57,456 nucleotides of DNA, taken from contig JAJFLC010000014.1 of assembly GCA_021772895.1 (NCBI GenBank), positions 119,391 through 176,846 on the forward strand, written 5' to 3'. The translations under genes were made by a program, and so were the position numbers. Shown here piece by piece: positions 1 to 8,331 of this stretch (the first letter of the stretch is position 1; each line of letters opens with the position of its first letter). This stretch comes from Mariprofundaceae bacterium. GTDB lineage: Bacteria; Pseudomonadota; Zetaproteobacteria; Mariprofundales; Mariprofundaceae. The notes beneath the pieces were generated by a model. It did no database searches and was not told the origin of the DNA. It saw only the letters and a program-made list of their open reading frames with translations.

Positions 1-171
1 CACATCAGGAAGTCTGAGCTTGCAAGCCAATTGGCTGATCCAGCCATCTATGCAGATTCTGCCAAAACAACATTAAAAGAACTGACCCTCGAACATCATC
101 AAATTGAACAACAATTAAACGAAACTGAAGAGAGATGGATGTTGGCCAGTGAAGCACTTGAAAATGCGTAA
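1..171 (+). CDS. ABC-F type ATPase, C-terminal end (partial)
   Basis: The frame is open from the first base to a TAA at 169-171 and encodes the last 56 residues of a protein whose start lies outside the window. The segment is charged and helical, with a stretch reading LADPAIYADSAK and a later QQLNETEERWMLASEALE. This pattern is typical of the C-terminal coiled coil of Uup/YheS-type ABC-F ATPases, which act on the ribosome. The assignment rests on that tail alone, since no Walker motifs are inside the window. Confidence 0.6.
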   Translation, partial: HIRKSELASQLADPAIYADSAKTTLKELTLEHHQIEQQLNETEERWMLASEALENA

Positions 172-177
172 CATAAA

Positions 178-501
178 ATGAAGCAAGCTAATCGTGTGAG
201 TGATGTTATCAAAAAGGAACCCGATAACGTGTTATGGTCTCTCTATCTCATTCGTTTGGAAAACGGACACTTGTACACAGGCATCAGCACAGATATAAAA
301 AGACGGTTTTCAGAACACCAGACAAGCAAAGGTGCAAAATACCTACGAGGCAAAAAGAACCTTAAACTTATTTTTAACCAAACAATCGGTGACCGCTCGA
401 CAGCCCTGAAAATCGAAGCTAAAATAAAGAAATTGTCCAAGCCTGACAAAGAAAAATTAATAAGCGGAACCATTAAACTTCAAAAACTTTTAGATCTCTA
501 A
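178..501 (+). CDS. GIY-YIG domain protein (YhbQ/UPF0213-like)
   Basis: A 107-residue protein starting 7 bases after the preceding stop. The single-domain GIY-YIG nuclease fold is visible: LYLI at about residues 22-25, LYTGIS at 32-37, an arginine pair at 42-43, then the AKYLRG segment typical of the YhbQ group. These small proteins resemble the UvrC N-terminal nuclease domain, and their cellular role is poorly defined. Length matches the family (about 90-110 residues). The short gap to the ABC-F gene suggests co-transcription. The fold is confident; the function is not. Confidence 0.85.
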   Translation: MKQANRVSDVIKKEPDNVLWSLYLIRLENGHLYTGISTDIKRRFSEHQTSKGAKYLRGKKNLKLIFNQTIGDRSTALKIEAKIKKLSKPDKEKLISGTIKLQKLLDL

Positions 502-587
502 ATAGCAAACCGCGCTCATCTTTTTTTCGATTTCGCCGATAAATATCCAAATCTGATACACTGATGTATGTTGTCCGTATTTAGCTT

Positions 588-1415
588 ATGCAGGAGTCAT
601 GTTTGGAATACATTCAATGCCCACATTGTCTGAAAAAGTATGGCGTAAACGATCAGGTTCGTTCTGCGTCAGGTAAAAGCATTCGCTGCAAAAGCTGTAA
701 AGAATCATTTGAAATCACCATTTTCTCCACACCATCACCCCAAGCATCTTCTGAACAGACACCTGAAGAGACAGCCAATGACACCGCTAAAGGCACCTCG
801 AAAGAGACGCCTGAAAAGAATGTTCAACCACCCAAGGGAGAGCAGTCTGCCAGCATTGAAGCGGAACAGGATCAAATTTCCGATACACATAAAAGGCATA
901 CGATACAGATCATTATCAGTGCCGTGCTTGGCCTTTTCCTTATCGTTGCTCTGGTAATTTTTTATCAAGTTTCAAATTCTCCGAAACTCGCTAAAAACCC
1001 ACAGGAAAAACCGGCCTCACAAACAACAAACAGACAGATAGAAGAAAATTCTCTGGAAAAAGAAACGGAGAATCAACAAGAGAAGCGTGATCCTAAATTT
1101 CAATCATTCACGCATGATCCACATCAAGGGCCATCAAATCCATCATATAAATGTAAACAAGTGGCTACAAACCACTGGTTCACTGATTATATGCTCACCA
1201 ATGGAAACATAACAGGTAGAGAATATATTCACCTTCTGGATGAAAGCAGCCGTCAGACAAAAGAAGTTCGGGAACTTTGCAAAGATAAATATGTAGCAAG
1301 CAAAATCACTGAGGCAGCCAAATCGGGGGAAATCCCGGCGTGGATCAAAGCTGAAATTGAAGCGCGGAACTCAAGCCACCATGAAACAACAACCAAGCGA
1401 ACAAGTGACTGGTGA
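588..1415 (+). CDS. zinc-ribbon (MJ0042-type) single-pass membrane protein
   Basis: The N-terminus carries a CPHC...CKSC zinc ribbon of the MJ0042 type (residues about 11-38). A low-complexity Glu/Thr/Pro/Lys-rich linker follows, then one hydrophobic helix at about 103-127 and a charged C-terminal domain containing YKCKQVATNHWF and an RELCKDKY segment. This organisation (cytoplasmic zinc ribbon, linker, one membrane helix, soluble tail) is common in proteobacterial proteins of unknown role. The ATG at 588 has no good ribosome site. A TTG at 603 lies 6 bases after AGGAG (592-596) and would place the zinc ribbon at the very N-terminus as in relatives, so the true start may be 603. Confidence 0.7.
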   Translation: MQESCLEYIQCPHCLKKYGVNDQVRSASGKSIRCKSCKESFEITIFSTPSPQASSEQTPEETANDTAKGTSKETPEKNVQPPKGEQSASIEAEQDQISDTHKRHTIQIIISAVLGLFLIVALVIFYQVSNSPKLAKNPQEKPASQTTNRQIEENSLEKETENQQEKRDPKFQSFTHDPHQGPSNPSYKCKQVATNHWFTDYMLTNGNITGREYIHLLDESSRQTKEVRELCKDKYVASKITEAAKSGEIPAWIKAEIEARNSSHHETTTKRTSDW

Positions 1416-1531
1416 TCTGTGTTAGTATAAAAACCTGAAGTTATAAGAACCACCTAAATAGTCCGACCATTCAAATGAAAATCATTTATTTATAATGCTT
1501 ACACTCTTATTATTTTCAGCGATTTCACTAA

Positions 1532-1580
1532 GGGTGCTCTGAAAAAGCCAGAGTATCTGTGCAGGCCATTTATGGCCTGC
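1532..1580. repeat. dispersed hairpin repeat, copy A
   Basis: Bases 1532-1567 match 39599-39634 with about six differences. The unit opens with CTCTG (1537-1541) and CAGAG (1549-1553), which pair around an A-rich loop. In this copy it runs directly into a perfect 8-bp stem with a 4-base loop, GCAGGCCA/TGGCCTGC, at 1561-1580. Further short inverted segments (AAAATCA/TGATTTT at 1582-1610) continue toward msrB, so most of the 287-base gap between 1415 and 1703 is structured. It could be an extragenic repeat or a structured leader of msrB. Confidence 0.6.
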
Positions 1581-1702
1581 CAAAATCATGCACGCGAAGT
1601 GTTTGATTTTGTAAGCAAAGGCAAGACCGCGCTTTTGCTTTTGCGTGCTGAAAAACGACATCCACGTAGTTTTTCAAAATATCCCAAACTCAGGAGTTCA
1701 CC

Positions 1703-2149
1703 ATGAACGATTGGACACGTCCCGAAGATTCAGTTCTAAAAATGCAATTAACACCCATACAGTTCAAAGTCACACGCAAGAATGGAACAGAAACAGCATT
1801 CCAGAATGAATTTTGGGATAATAAAAAGGCTGGTATTTATGTCGATATCATCTCCGGCGAGCCACTATTCAGCTCCAGAGATAAATTTGATTCCGGTACA
1901 GGCTGGCCAAGCTTCAGCAAACCCATTCAACCTGAAAACATTATGGAAAAAGAAGATCGTGCTCTTTTCATGCGCAGAGTCGAAGTCCGCAGCAAACATG
2001 CAGATTCACATCTTGGGCATGTTTTTACAGATGGCCCTGAATCAACCGGGCTACGTTATTGTATCAATTCTGCGGCATTACGTTTTGTTCCTGTGGATGA
2101 GCTTGCCGCCAATGAACTGCAAGCCTTTGCAGAAGATTTTAAAAAATAA
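1703..2149 (+). CDS. msrB: peptide-methionine (R)-S-oxide reductase MsrB
   Basis: MsrB repairs methionine-R-sulfoxide in proteins. The 148-residue protein shows the family signatures: SGEPLFSS at about 51-58, DSGTGWPSF at 63-71, a histidine-rich HLGHVF segment at 103-108 and the catalytic RYCIN at 118-122 (Cys120). Cys120 is the only cysteine. The two CxxC zinc pairs of the zinc form are absent, and the usual resolving cysteine of the CGWPSF motif is a threonine, which implies a one-cysteine mechanism with an external thiol reductant. A good ribosome site (AGGAG) precedes the ATG. The gene is followed closely by the oxidase at 2161. Confidence 0.95.
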   Translation: MNDWTRPEDSVLKMQLTPIQFKVTRKNGTETAFQNEFWDNKKAGIYVDIISGEPLFSSRDKFDSGTGWPSFSKPIQPENIMEKEDRALFMRRVEVRSKHADSHLGHVFTDGPESTGLRYCINSAALRFVPVDELAANELQAFAEDFKK

Positions 2150-2160
2150 CAACACGCTGA

Positions 2161-3279
2161 ATGGTACCCTCTTCTATGCATGATGTTCTCATTATTGGAG
2201 CAGGTTTAGCTGGTTCGATCCTAGCGTATCAACTCAGGCTTGCTGATCAAAAAGTCCTGCTTATCAGTGATCCATCGATACCCTCCGCATCTCGAATTGC
2301 CGCTGGCCTGATAAATCCCATCAGCGGCCAGAGACTCGTATTACAAGAGAACATTGAAACCTTGTTAACATCCGCCCAAAGCTTTTACCGTGATATAGAA
2401 AAACAATTTTCCTTCAACATTCTACATCAAAAACAGATGCTTCGTGTACTCCGCTCTGACAAAGAAAAAGAACACTGGGAAAAACGTAAAAAAGACCCTG
2501 ATTATCAAACCTACATGGATGACTGCGTGCATCATGATGAAACTGCTGCTTGTGCAAACGCCAGTGCTTTTTTACAACATCAAACGGGCTATCTGGACAC
2601 CAATTTATTATTGAACACCTTGCATGCTGAATTTCTAAACCAGGGCATTTTATATGAAACATCATTGGATTATGATGACCTCACAATCAAACCGGATGGT
2701 GTGCTCTGGCAAGCGCATCATGAACAAACAGATCAATCTAAAAAAGCCTCACATCAAACGATTCAAGCTAAAACCATTGTTTTTTGTGAAGGCTGGCGTG
2801 GTCAAGATAATCCATGGTTTGATTGGCTACCATTTCAACCCGTCAAAGGTGAAATCCTCACACTTTCCAGTAATTCAGACCTCCCTCAATACATTATCAA
2901 TCGAGGAAAGTGGCTCTTACCATTCAATGCTGACACCTTTAAACTGGGTGCAACATATGATTGGAGCAATCTAAATGAGACGCCTACAGAAGATGCAAAG
3001 CAGGAGCTTCTGCATGCCATGAGTCAAATACTGACCCATCATGAGCCTGTTAAGGTTATCAAACACGTCGCAGGTGTTCGCCCCGGCACCAAAGACAAAC
3101 ACCCTTTTCTTGGCCTGCATCCTGAATGTCCTCAATTGGGAATTTTTAATGGGTTTGGTTCCAAAGGTAGCCTGCTCATTCCCTGGTATGCTGAGCAGTT
3201 TGTTGCCCATCTTATTAAAAAATCACCGCTACCCAAACAAGCCGACATCAAAAGATTACACAGGGAAGCACATGGCTAG
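2161..3279 (+). CDS. FAD-dependent oxidoreductase, DAO family (MnmC oxidase-like)
   Basis: A 372-residue flavoprotein. An N-terminal dinucleotide motif GAGLAGS sits at about residues 12-18, ending in an acidic strand (LLISD). The DAO-fold PVKGEIL segment and a GVRPGTKDKHPFLG then GFGSKG C-terminal FAD region resemble the oxidase half of the tRNA enzyme MnmC and its stand-alone relatives. That half converts cmnm5U to nm5U at the tRNA wobble position. The stop overlaps the next gene, a putative MnmM methyltransferase, by 8 bases, so the two are translationally coupled. The MnmC-type role is inferred from this pairing; other D-amino-acid-oxidase-family substrates remain possible. An ATG at 2176 is an alternative start. 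Confidence 0.7.
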   Translation: MVPSSMHDVLIIGAGLAGSILAYQLRLADQKVLLISDPSIPSASRIAAGLINPISGQRLVLQENIETLLTSAQSFYRDIEKQFSFNILHQKQMLRVLRSDKEKEHWEKRKKDPDYQTYMDDCVHHDETAACANASAFLQHQTGYLDTNLLLNTLHAEFLNQGILYETSLDYDDLTIKPDGVLWQAHHEQTDQSKKASHQTIQAKTIVFCEGWRGQDNPWFDWLPFQPVKGEILTLSSNSDLPQYIINRGKWLLPFNADTFKLGATYDWSNLNETPTEDAKQELLHAMSQILTHHEPVKVIKHVAGVRPGTKDKHPFLGLHPECPQLGIFNGFGSKGSLLIPWYAEQFVAHLIKKSPLPKQADIKRLHREAHG

Positions 3280-3847
3280 GTTATCCATCACAGGCAAGAT
3301 TCATCAGTTTTTAAGCACTGAAATCCATCCCGGTGATCATGTTATCGATGCAACGATGGGCAACGGTCATGATACACTTTTTCTCAGCAAACAAGTGGGT
3401 GATCAAGGGCATGTTTTTGCTTTTGACATTCAACCTGAAGCGATCCAAAACACACGTGAGCAGCTCGCCCTACAACCGTTTCAAAACCGGGCAACATTGT
3501 TACTAAAAAGCCATGCATCTATAAACGTTTCTGTTCCAATCCATCATCATGGACATATCACATGTGTCATGTTCAATCTTGGTTATCTACCCGGTGCGGA
3601 TAAATCACTCACCACTCAAATAGAATCCACGCTTTCTGCATTGACTCAAAGCTGTAGGCTATTAGCAAAACAAGGCTGCATCTCAATACTCGCTTACACC
3701 GGACATCCCGGCGGCATGGAAGAATTCGATGCGGTAAAAGACTGGGCCGATCAACTTTCAGACAATGAATTTACTGTATCGACAAATAACTTATTACCGA
3801 ATCATCAACACCCGCCGCAATGGGTTTTAATCAAAAGAAGATCATAG
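3272..3847 (+). CDS. mnmM: class I SAM methyltransferase, YtqB/MnmM-like
   Basis: A 191-residue methyltransferase whose ATG lies inside the end of the oxidase gene, preceded by GGGAA. Motif I reads DATMGNGHDT (residues about 26-35). The family-specific MFNLGYLPG segment follows, and AYTGHPGG lies near residue 150, matching the YtqB group formerly called rRNA methylase. B. subtilis YtqB was shown to be MnmM, which methylates nm5s2U to mnm5s2U in tRNA. Paired with an MnmC-oxidase-like gene, this suggests a split two-enzyme equivalent of MnmC. Membership of the family is confident; the exact tRNA reaction here is inferred. Confidence 0.8.
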   Translation: MARLSITGKIHQFLSTEIHPGDHVIDATMGNGHDTLFLSKQVGDQGHVFAFDIQPEAIQNTREQLALQPFQNRATLLLKSHASINVSVPIHHHGHITCVMFNLGYLPGADKSLTTQIESTLSALTQSCRLLAKQGCISILAYTGHPGGMEEFDAVKDWADQLSDNEFTVSTNNLLPNHQHPPQWVLIKRRS

Positions 3848-3867
3848 CTGGACATCATTCAAGGCTT

Positions 3868-4335
3868 TTATTCAGCCGTATGACACGCCAGCTTCATCAC
3901 ATCACTCCGGGAATTAATTTGCACAATTCGTGCATCAAGACCTTCCTTTTCCTGCACCTTCAATACACCGGAAGTATAATAAATAACCACCGCTGCGATG
4001 CCTGAAAGTGAAGCCATCACATCCGGCTGCCCCACACCAAAACGTTGTGACACAAAATAGGCAGCAACACCTGCCACAAAGAAAAACAGCATGGGTAATC
4101 CATAGAGCGTATATGCACTCTTCAGCACCAGATGATCCGGCACCTCAATCACCACTTCATCTCCCGCTTCTGCACCTATGTCATTATAAACACGAAGCTC
4201 CAGAGTTCGTTGATTCCAGGCACCAAGGGTGCTGCATGAACTTTTACCCGCGCATGAACCACATGTTGAAGCACGCTCACCCGCAATCAAAGCGGTATCA
4301 CCATCGGCTTGTTGAACAATTCCAGTTTGTTTCAT
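3868..4335 (-). CDS. rseC: RseC/MucC-like membrane protein
   Basis: A 155-residue protein with the RseC pattern: a short N-terminal beta domain, a cysteine cluster CGSCAGKSSC near residue 26, then VVIEVP, and two hydrophobic helices (about 74-92 and 100-120). RseC acts on sigma-E signalling in E. coli and is linked to the SoxR-reducing Rsx (Rnf) system. An Rnf operon lies 7 kb away. The start at 4335 matches family length; an in-frame GTG at 4359 and an ATG at 4350 are alternatives. It is divergent from nadB with only about 55 bases between starts. No rpoE, rseA or rseB is in the window. Confidence 0.85.
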   Translation of the reverse strand: MKQTGIVQQADGDTALIAGERASTCGSCAGKSSCSTLGAWNQRTLELRVYNDIGAEAGDEVVIEVPDHLVLKSAYTLYGLPMLFFFVAGVAAYFVSQRFGVGQPDVMASLSGIAAVVIYYTSGVLKVQEKEGLDARIVQINSRSDVMKLACHTAE

Positions 4336-4390
4336 CACTGCATTATACATACTATACACAAAACACCCAGAAGGCGTAAACTCCGCATAT

Positions 4391-5983
4391 ATGGCTCATC
4401 ATCCCATTCAACATTATGATTATCTGATTATTGGCAGTGGCGCAGCAGGCCTTTTAGCCGCCAAGAGGTTGGCTGATCATGGAAAAGTTGCGATCATCAA
4501 TAAAGGTGACTTCTCCGAATCCAATACCTATCAGGCACAAGGTGGCATTGCTGGCGTCAGTGATGATGCTGACTCAATCGAATCACATATCGCAGATACC
4601 GTTGCAGCAGGTGCAGGGCTTTGCCATGAAGATGTAGTCCGGGAAATTATCTCATCCGGAAGCCGCATGATCAAAGAGCTTCTTGAGTTAGGAACCCCAT
4701 TTGATAGCAATGAAAAAGGACTTCACCTTACCCGTGAAGGGGGGCATAGCCAGCGTCGTGTAGCCCACGCAAAAGATGAAACAGGTAAAGTTATTGGTGA
4801 AACTTTGCTCTCACACGTGCAGCAACATAAAAACATCACTTGCCTGAAAAGACACACCGCCATTGATCTTATCACCAGCCGCAGATTAGGCAGACATGAT
4901 GGCAACAACCGCTGTCTTGGTGCCTATCTTCTGAATCCCGATGGTTCAATTATTACCATCTCAGCATCCCACACCATTCTTGCAACTGGCGGCAGTGGTA
5001 AAGTTTATATGTATACCTCCAACCCTCATGCAGCGACTGGCGATGGCATTGCCATGGCATGGCGAGCCGGATGCGCTGTCATGAATCTGGAATTCATGCA
5101 ATTTCATCCCACATGCCTTTACCATGCCTCTGCGCCCACCATGTTATTAACTGAAGCCTTGCGCGGTGAAGGTGCCCACCTGATTGATCATCAAGGGCAC
5201 CGATTCGTTTTTGATTATGATTCCCGTGGTGAACTTGCTCCGCGCGATGTGGTTGCCCGCGCCATCGATCATCACATGAAAAAATATGGACGGGATTGCA
5301 TGTTCCTTGATGCCAGACCTCTCGGCGAAGAGATTATCACAGGGCACTTCCCAAACATCCACAAACGCCTGTCAAAGCTGGGTTTTGATATGCTCAGTCA
5401 ACCCATCCCGATCGTTCCTGCGGCTCACTACATCTGCGGCGGTGTACAAACTGACTCTTCTGGTAAAACCAGCGTAGACAATCTCTATGTCATTGGAGAA
5501 TCCGCCTGTACAGGGCTGCATGGTGCCAACAGGCTGGCAAGCAACTCACTTCTCGAATGTCTGGTGATGGCAGAGTTTTGCTCCAATGCGCTCATCCGTC
5601 AGGAAAACCAGACTCAGTCTATGAACCTGCAAACATGGGATGATTCAGGCATAGTTCCAGAAAGTGAGCGCATCCAAATCAAACAGAACTGGGATGAAAT
5701 TCGAGCCACCATGTCCAACTATGTCGGCATCGTCCGCTCCAATGAACGTTTACGCCGTGCCCGCAGAAGATTGGACGTGATCCGTGAAGAAATCGCCACT
5801 TATTACTGGAAATATCCGATCAGTCGTGACCTGATTGAACTTAGGAACCTCTCAGTCGTTGCAGACCTGACCATCCGTTCCGCTCAACTGCGGCGCGAAT
5901 CACGGGGTTTACATTATTCCACCGATTACCCTGAAAAATCAGACACAGCTCAAGACACTATTCTTATCCCCGATCAATTATGA
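4391..5983 (+). CDS. nadB: L-aspartate oxidase NadB
   Basis: NadB oxidises L-aspartate to iminoaspartate, the first step of NAD synthesis. The 530-residue protein has the FAD motif GSGAAGL (about 16-22), the TYQAQGGIAG loop typical of the succinate dehydrogenase/NadB flavoprotein family, the active-site HPTCLY and RGEGA segments, GGVQTD, and the C-terminal arginine-rich helical domain with RRARRRLD. Length matches the E. coli enzyme (540). The divergent position next to rseC echoes the E. coli nadB/rpoE-rseABC locus. acyP follows with an ATGA overlap. Confidence 0.97.
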   Translation: MAHHPIQHYDYLIIGSGAAGLLAAKRLADHGKVAIINKGDFSESNTYQAQGGIAGVSDDADSIESHIADTVAAGAGLCHEDVVREIISSGSRMIKELLELGTPFDSNEKGLHLTREGGHSQRRVAHAKDETGKVIGETLLSHVQQHKNITCLKRHTAIDLITSRRLGRHDGNNRCLGAYLLNPDGSIITISASHTILATGGSGKVYMYTSNPHAATGDGIAMAWRAGCAVMNLEFMQFHPTCLYHASAPTMLLTEALRGEGAHLIDHQGHRFVFDYDSRGELAPRDVVARAIDHHMKKYGRDCMFLDARPLGEEIITGHFPNIHKRLSKLGFDMLSQPIPIVPAAHYICGGVQTDSSGKTSVDNLYVIGESACTGLHGANRLASNSLLECLVMAEFCSNALIRQENQTQSMNLQTWDDSGIVPESERIQIKQNWDEIRATMSNYVGIVRSNERLRRARRRLDVIREEIATYYWKYPISRDLIELRNLSVVADLTIRSAQLRRESRGLHYSTDYPEKSDTAQDTILIPDQL

Positions 5984-6252
5984 AAACATACCGTGTTCAT
6001 ATCGAAGGATGCGTTCAAGGTGTCGGCTTTCGTTATTACACACAGGAAAAGGCACTTCAATTGGAAATTCAGGGATGGGTTCGCAATTGTTCGGATGGTA
6101 CGGTTGAAACATTGATCTATGGTCGTGAAAATCAATTAAATGCCATGTTAGAATGGCTTAAACATGGCCCCTCTTCTGCAAAAGTCAGTCAAATTCACAT
6201 TCAACCAATCAATACCGAACAGACATCTTCAGGTTTTACGATTACCGGTTAA
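5980..6252 (+). CDS. acyP: acylphosphatase
   Basis: Acylphosphatase hydrolyses carboxyl-phosphate bonds. The 90-residue protein contains the signature GCVQGVGFRYY (residues 10-20) with the catalytic Arg18, and GWVRNCSDG with the catalytic Asn36. The ATG overlaps the nadB stop (ATGA), which indicates coupled translation. Size is as expected for the family. Confidence 0.95.
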   Translation: MKTYRVHIEGCVQGVGFRYYTQEKALQLEIQGWVRNCSDGTVETLIYGRENQLNAMLEWLKHGPSSAKVSQIHIQPINTEQTSSGFTITG

Positions 6253-6299
6253 AAGCGTGTTTTGAAGCAACCCACCATCATATAAACTCATTCATGATA

Positions 6300-8126
6300 T
6301 TACGAATCAAGCAGTTCTCTCATCGCCTGACTCAGCTTTACAATGTTATGAGGTTTAGAAAAAATAAGATGTTCGCCCAAAGGCATTTCGCTCTTCAATG
6401 TATCGTCTTTATCATATCCGGTAATAAAAATTACTTTCACATCCGAACGAAGTAACCGGATACGTTCGACAGCCTGCGCACCTCCCAATCTTGGCATCAC
6501 AACATCCATGATAATAAGTGCGATCGTATTTTGATGTGCAATAAACTGTTCAACAGCTTCAAGGCCATCTGCAGCTTCCAGAACCTTATAACCAATACTT
6601 TCCAGAACCTCTTTACTGGTTCTTCGAATGTCTACATTATCATCTACAATCAGGATTAATTCACCCTGACCTGAAACGGCTTCCGTTAACAATTCAGCAT
6701 TCACATCGATCTTTTTTTCTTGCAGTAATGGCAGATAGATATGGAAAGAAGTGCCCTCACCAAGCGTACCCTCTACATTGATCACACCATGATGGCTCTG
6801 AATCGTTCCATACACCATCGAAAGTCCTAACCCCGTTCCAAGCCCCACTTCTTTCGTTGTATAAAAAGGTTCAAAAATATGTGTTTTATCAACATCATTA
6901 ATTCCAGTCCCATTATCACTGACAATCAGGTGCGCAAACAGTCTGTCATGAATATCCGGGTAGGTTTCAATAAAGCGTTCATCGGCTTCAAATGCTTCAA
7001 TTTTCAAGGAAATGATTGGATCTGACTGACCAGCCACTGCATCTCGTGCATTACTCAACAGATTTAACACCACCTGCTGAAGTTGTGTAGCATCACCCTT
7101 CACGACAAGCTCATCATTGCAAAAACTGCTTCTAAAATTAATACTTTCGGGAACACTCGCCACACTGAGCTTGGAAACCTCTTTAATAAATGAAGTCAGA
7201 CCAAAAGGTTTCATATCCACCCGCCCTTTCCGGGCAAAAAGCAACAGCTGTTTAATCATATCTGAGGCTCGAAAGCTCAATTCTTCCACATTATCCAATT
7301 TTTTTATCACATCGGGAAAGCTCGCGACCTTTTTCTTAACCAGATACAGATTACCCGTTATCCCAGCCAACATATTATTAAAGTCATGAGCAATACCGCC
7401 CACCAATGTTCCGAGCGCTTCCATTTTTTGAGCCTGACGAAATTTATCTTCAAGTATTTCATGGCTGCTCATATCCTGTTGAATCCCTACATAGTGAGAC
7501 ATCTTCCCATGTTGATCCATAATCGGTGAAATCGACATCAATGCAGGGTATTGGCTACCGTCCTTTCGTCGATCAACCACTTCACCATACCAGATCTTTC
7601 CGCTTGTGATGGTCTCCCAAAGTTTTTGGTAATATTCATCCGTTTGATTTTCGCTTTTAAGAATTTTTGTATTTTGCCCTAAAACATCTTCAGATGTATA
7701 ACCTGTTATTTTTGTGAACGCAGGATTGACATATTCAATCTCCCCTTTTGCATCTGTAATCACGATGGATTCGCCCGCCTGCTCAACGGCTGATGACAAT
7801 ATCTGCAAATTCTTTTCAGCCTTGTTCAGCAGCTCTGCATGCAGTTCATTTAACTTTAAAGCTGTTATCCTGCGGTTGTTATCGAGCTTCAAAAGAACCA
7901 TACCGGCAATCAACAAACCGACTATCGAAAAAAATAATGTTGTGAGGACATACTCTCTTTTTTCAGCATCATTTTCTAATTCGACAACATCGAACTGAAA
8001 AAAAGTATGCAACAAATCTTCCAGATAAAATTCGTAAATGACTGCGATAAGGAATATGAATAAAATGGTGGATAATATAAAATAATAGACCCAATATTTT
8101 TCCAGATGATGTGACATCTTGCTCAT
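6300..8126 (-). CDS. membrane hybrid histidine kinase (PAS, HisKA, ATPase, receiver)
   Basis: A 608-residue sensor. Two membrane helices (about 12-33 and 60-80) bracket a short periplasmic loop. A PAS/PAC domain at about 108-225 contains EYVNPAFTKITGYT. The phosphoacceptor region GGIAHDFNN carries His247, followed by an ATPase domain with DNGTGI and GLGTGLGLS. A C-terminal receiver carries phospho-acceptor Asp541 in IMDVVMP. The HDFNN box puts it in the NtrB-like group. It has no adjacent response regulator or output gene. It resembles the soluble kinase at 24354-25814 in the HxFNN region and domain order. AAGGGG provides the ribosome site. The signal sensed is unknown. Confidence 0.92.
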   Translation of the reverse strand: MSKMSHHLEKYWVYYFILSTILFIFLIAVIYEFYLEDLLHTFFQFDVVELENDAEKREYVLTTLFFSIVGLLIAGMVLLKLDNNRRITALKLNELHAELLNKAEKNLQILSSAVEQAGESIVITDAKGEIEYVNPAFTKITGYTSEDVLGQNTKILKSENQTDEYYQKLWETITSGKIWYGEVVDRRKDGSQYPALMSISPIMDQHGKMSHYVGIQQDMSSHEILEDKFRQAQKMEALGTLVGGIAHDFNNMLAGITGNLYLVKKKVASFPDVIKKLDNVEELSFRASDMIKQLLLFARKGRVDMKPFGLTSFIKEVSKLSVASVPESINFRSSFCNDELVVKGDATQLQQVVLNLLSNARDAVAGQSDPIISLKIEAFEADERFIETYPDIHDRLFAHLIVSDNGTGINDVDKTHIFEPFYTTKEVGLGTGLGLSMVYGTIQSHHGVINVEGTLGEGTSFHIYLPLLQEKKIDVNAELLTEAVSGQGELILIVDDNVDIRRTSKEVLESIGYKVLEAADGLEAVEQFIAHQNTIALIIMDVVMPRLGGAQAVERIRLLRSDVKVIFITGYDKDDTLKSEMPLGEHLIFSKPHNIVKLSQAMRELLDS

Positions 8127-8287
8127 AAAAACCCCTTACGCACATTCCCCCAGGCTAACAGTATAGTAGGAACACCCTGACTTTGCCGGGAGCAAAACCT
8201 GTGCCAGAAAAATGGAATGGGTAAGGATAGAAAAAGGCGTTGGGTCTACAGCAGTAGATGGCCGTAATAATCGCCGGAATAAAACTT

Positions 8288-8312
8288 GCCCGCCTTGATA
8301 TTCAAAACGGGC
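8288..8312 (-). terminator. weak hairpin downstream of mrp
   Basis: GCCCG (8288-8292) pairs with CGGGC (8308-8312) across a 15-base loop. Read on the minus strand, it is followed by a moderately T-rich stretch. It lies about 20 bases beyond the mrp stop and could end its transcript, but the stem is short. Confidence 0.25.
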
Positions 8313-8331
8313 ATTAAATTTAAATGTGTAT

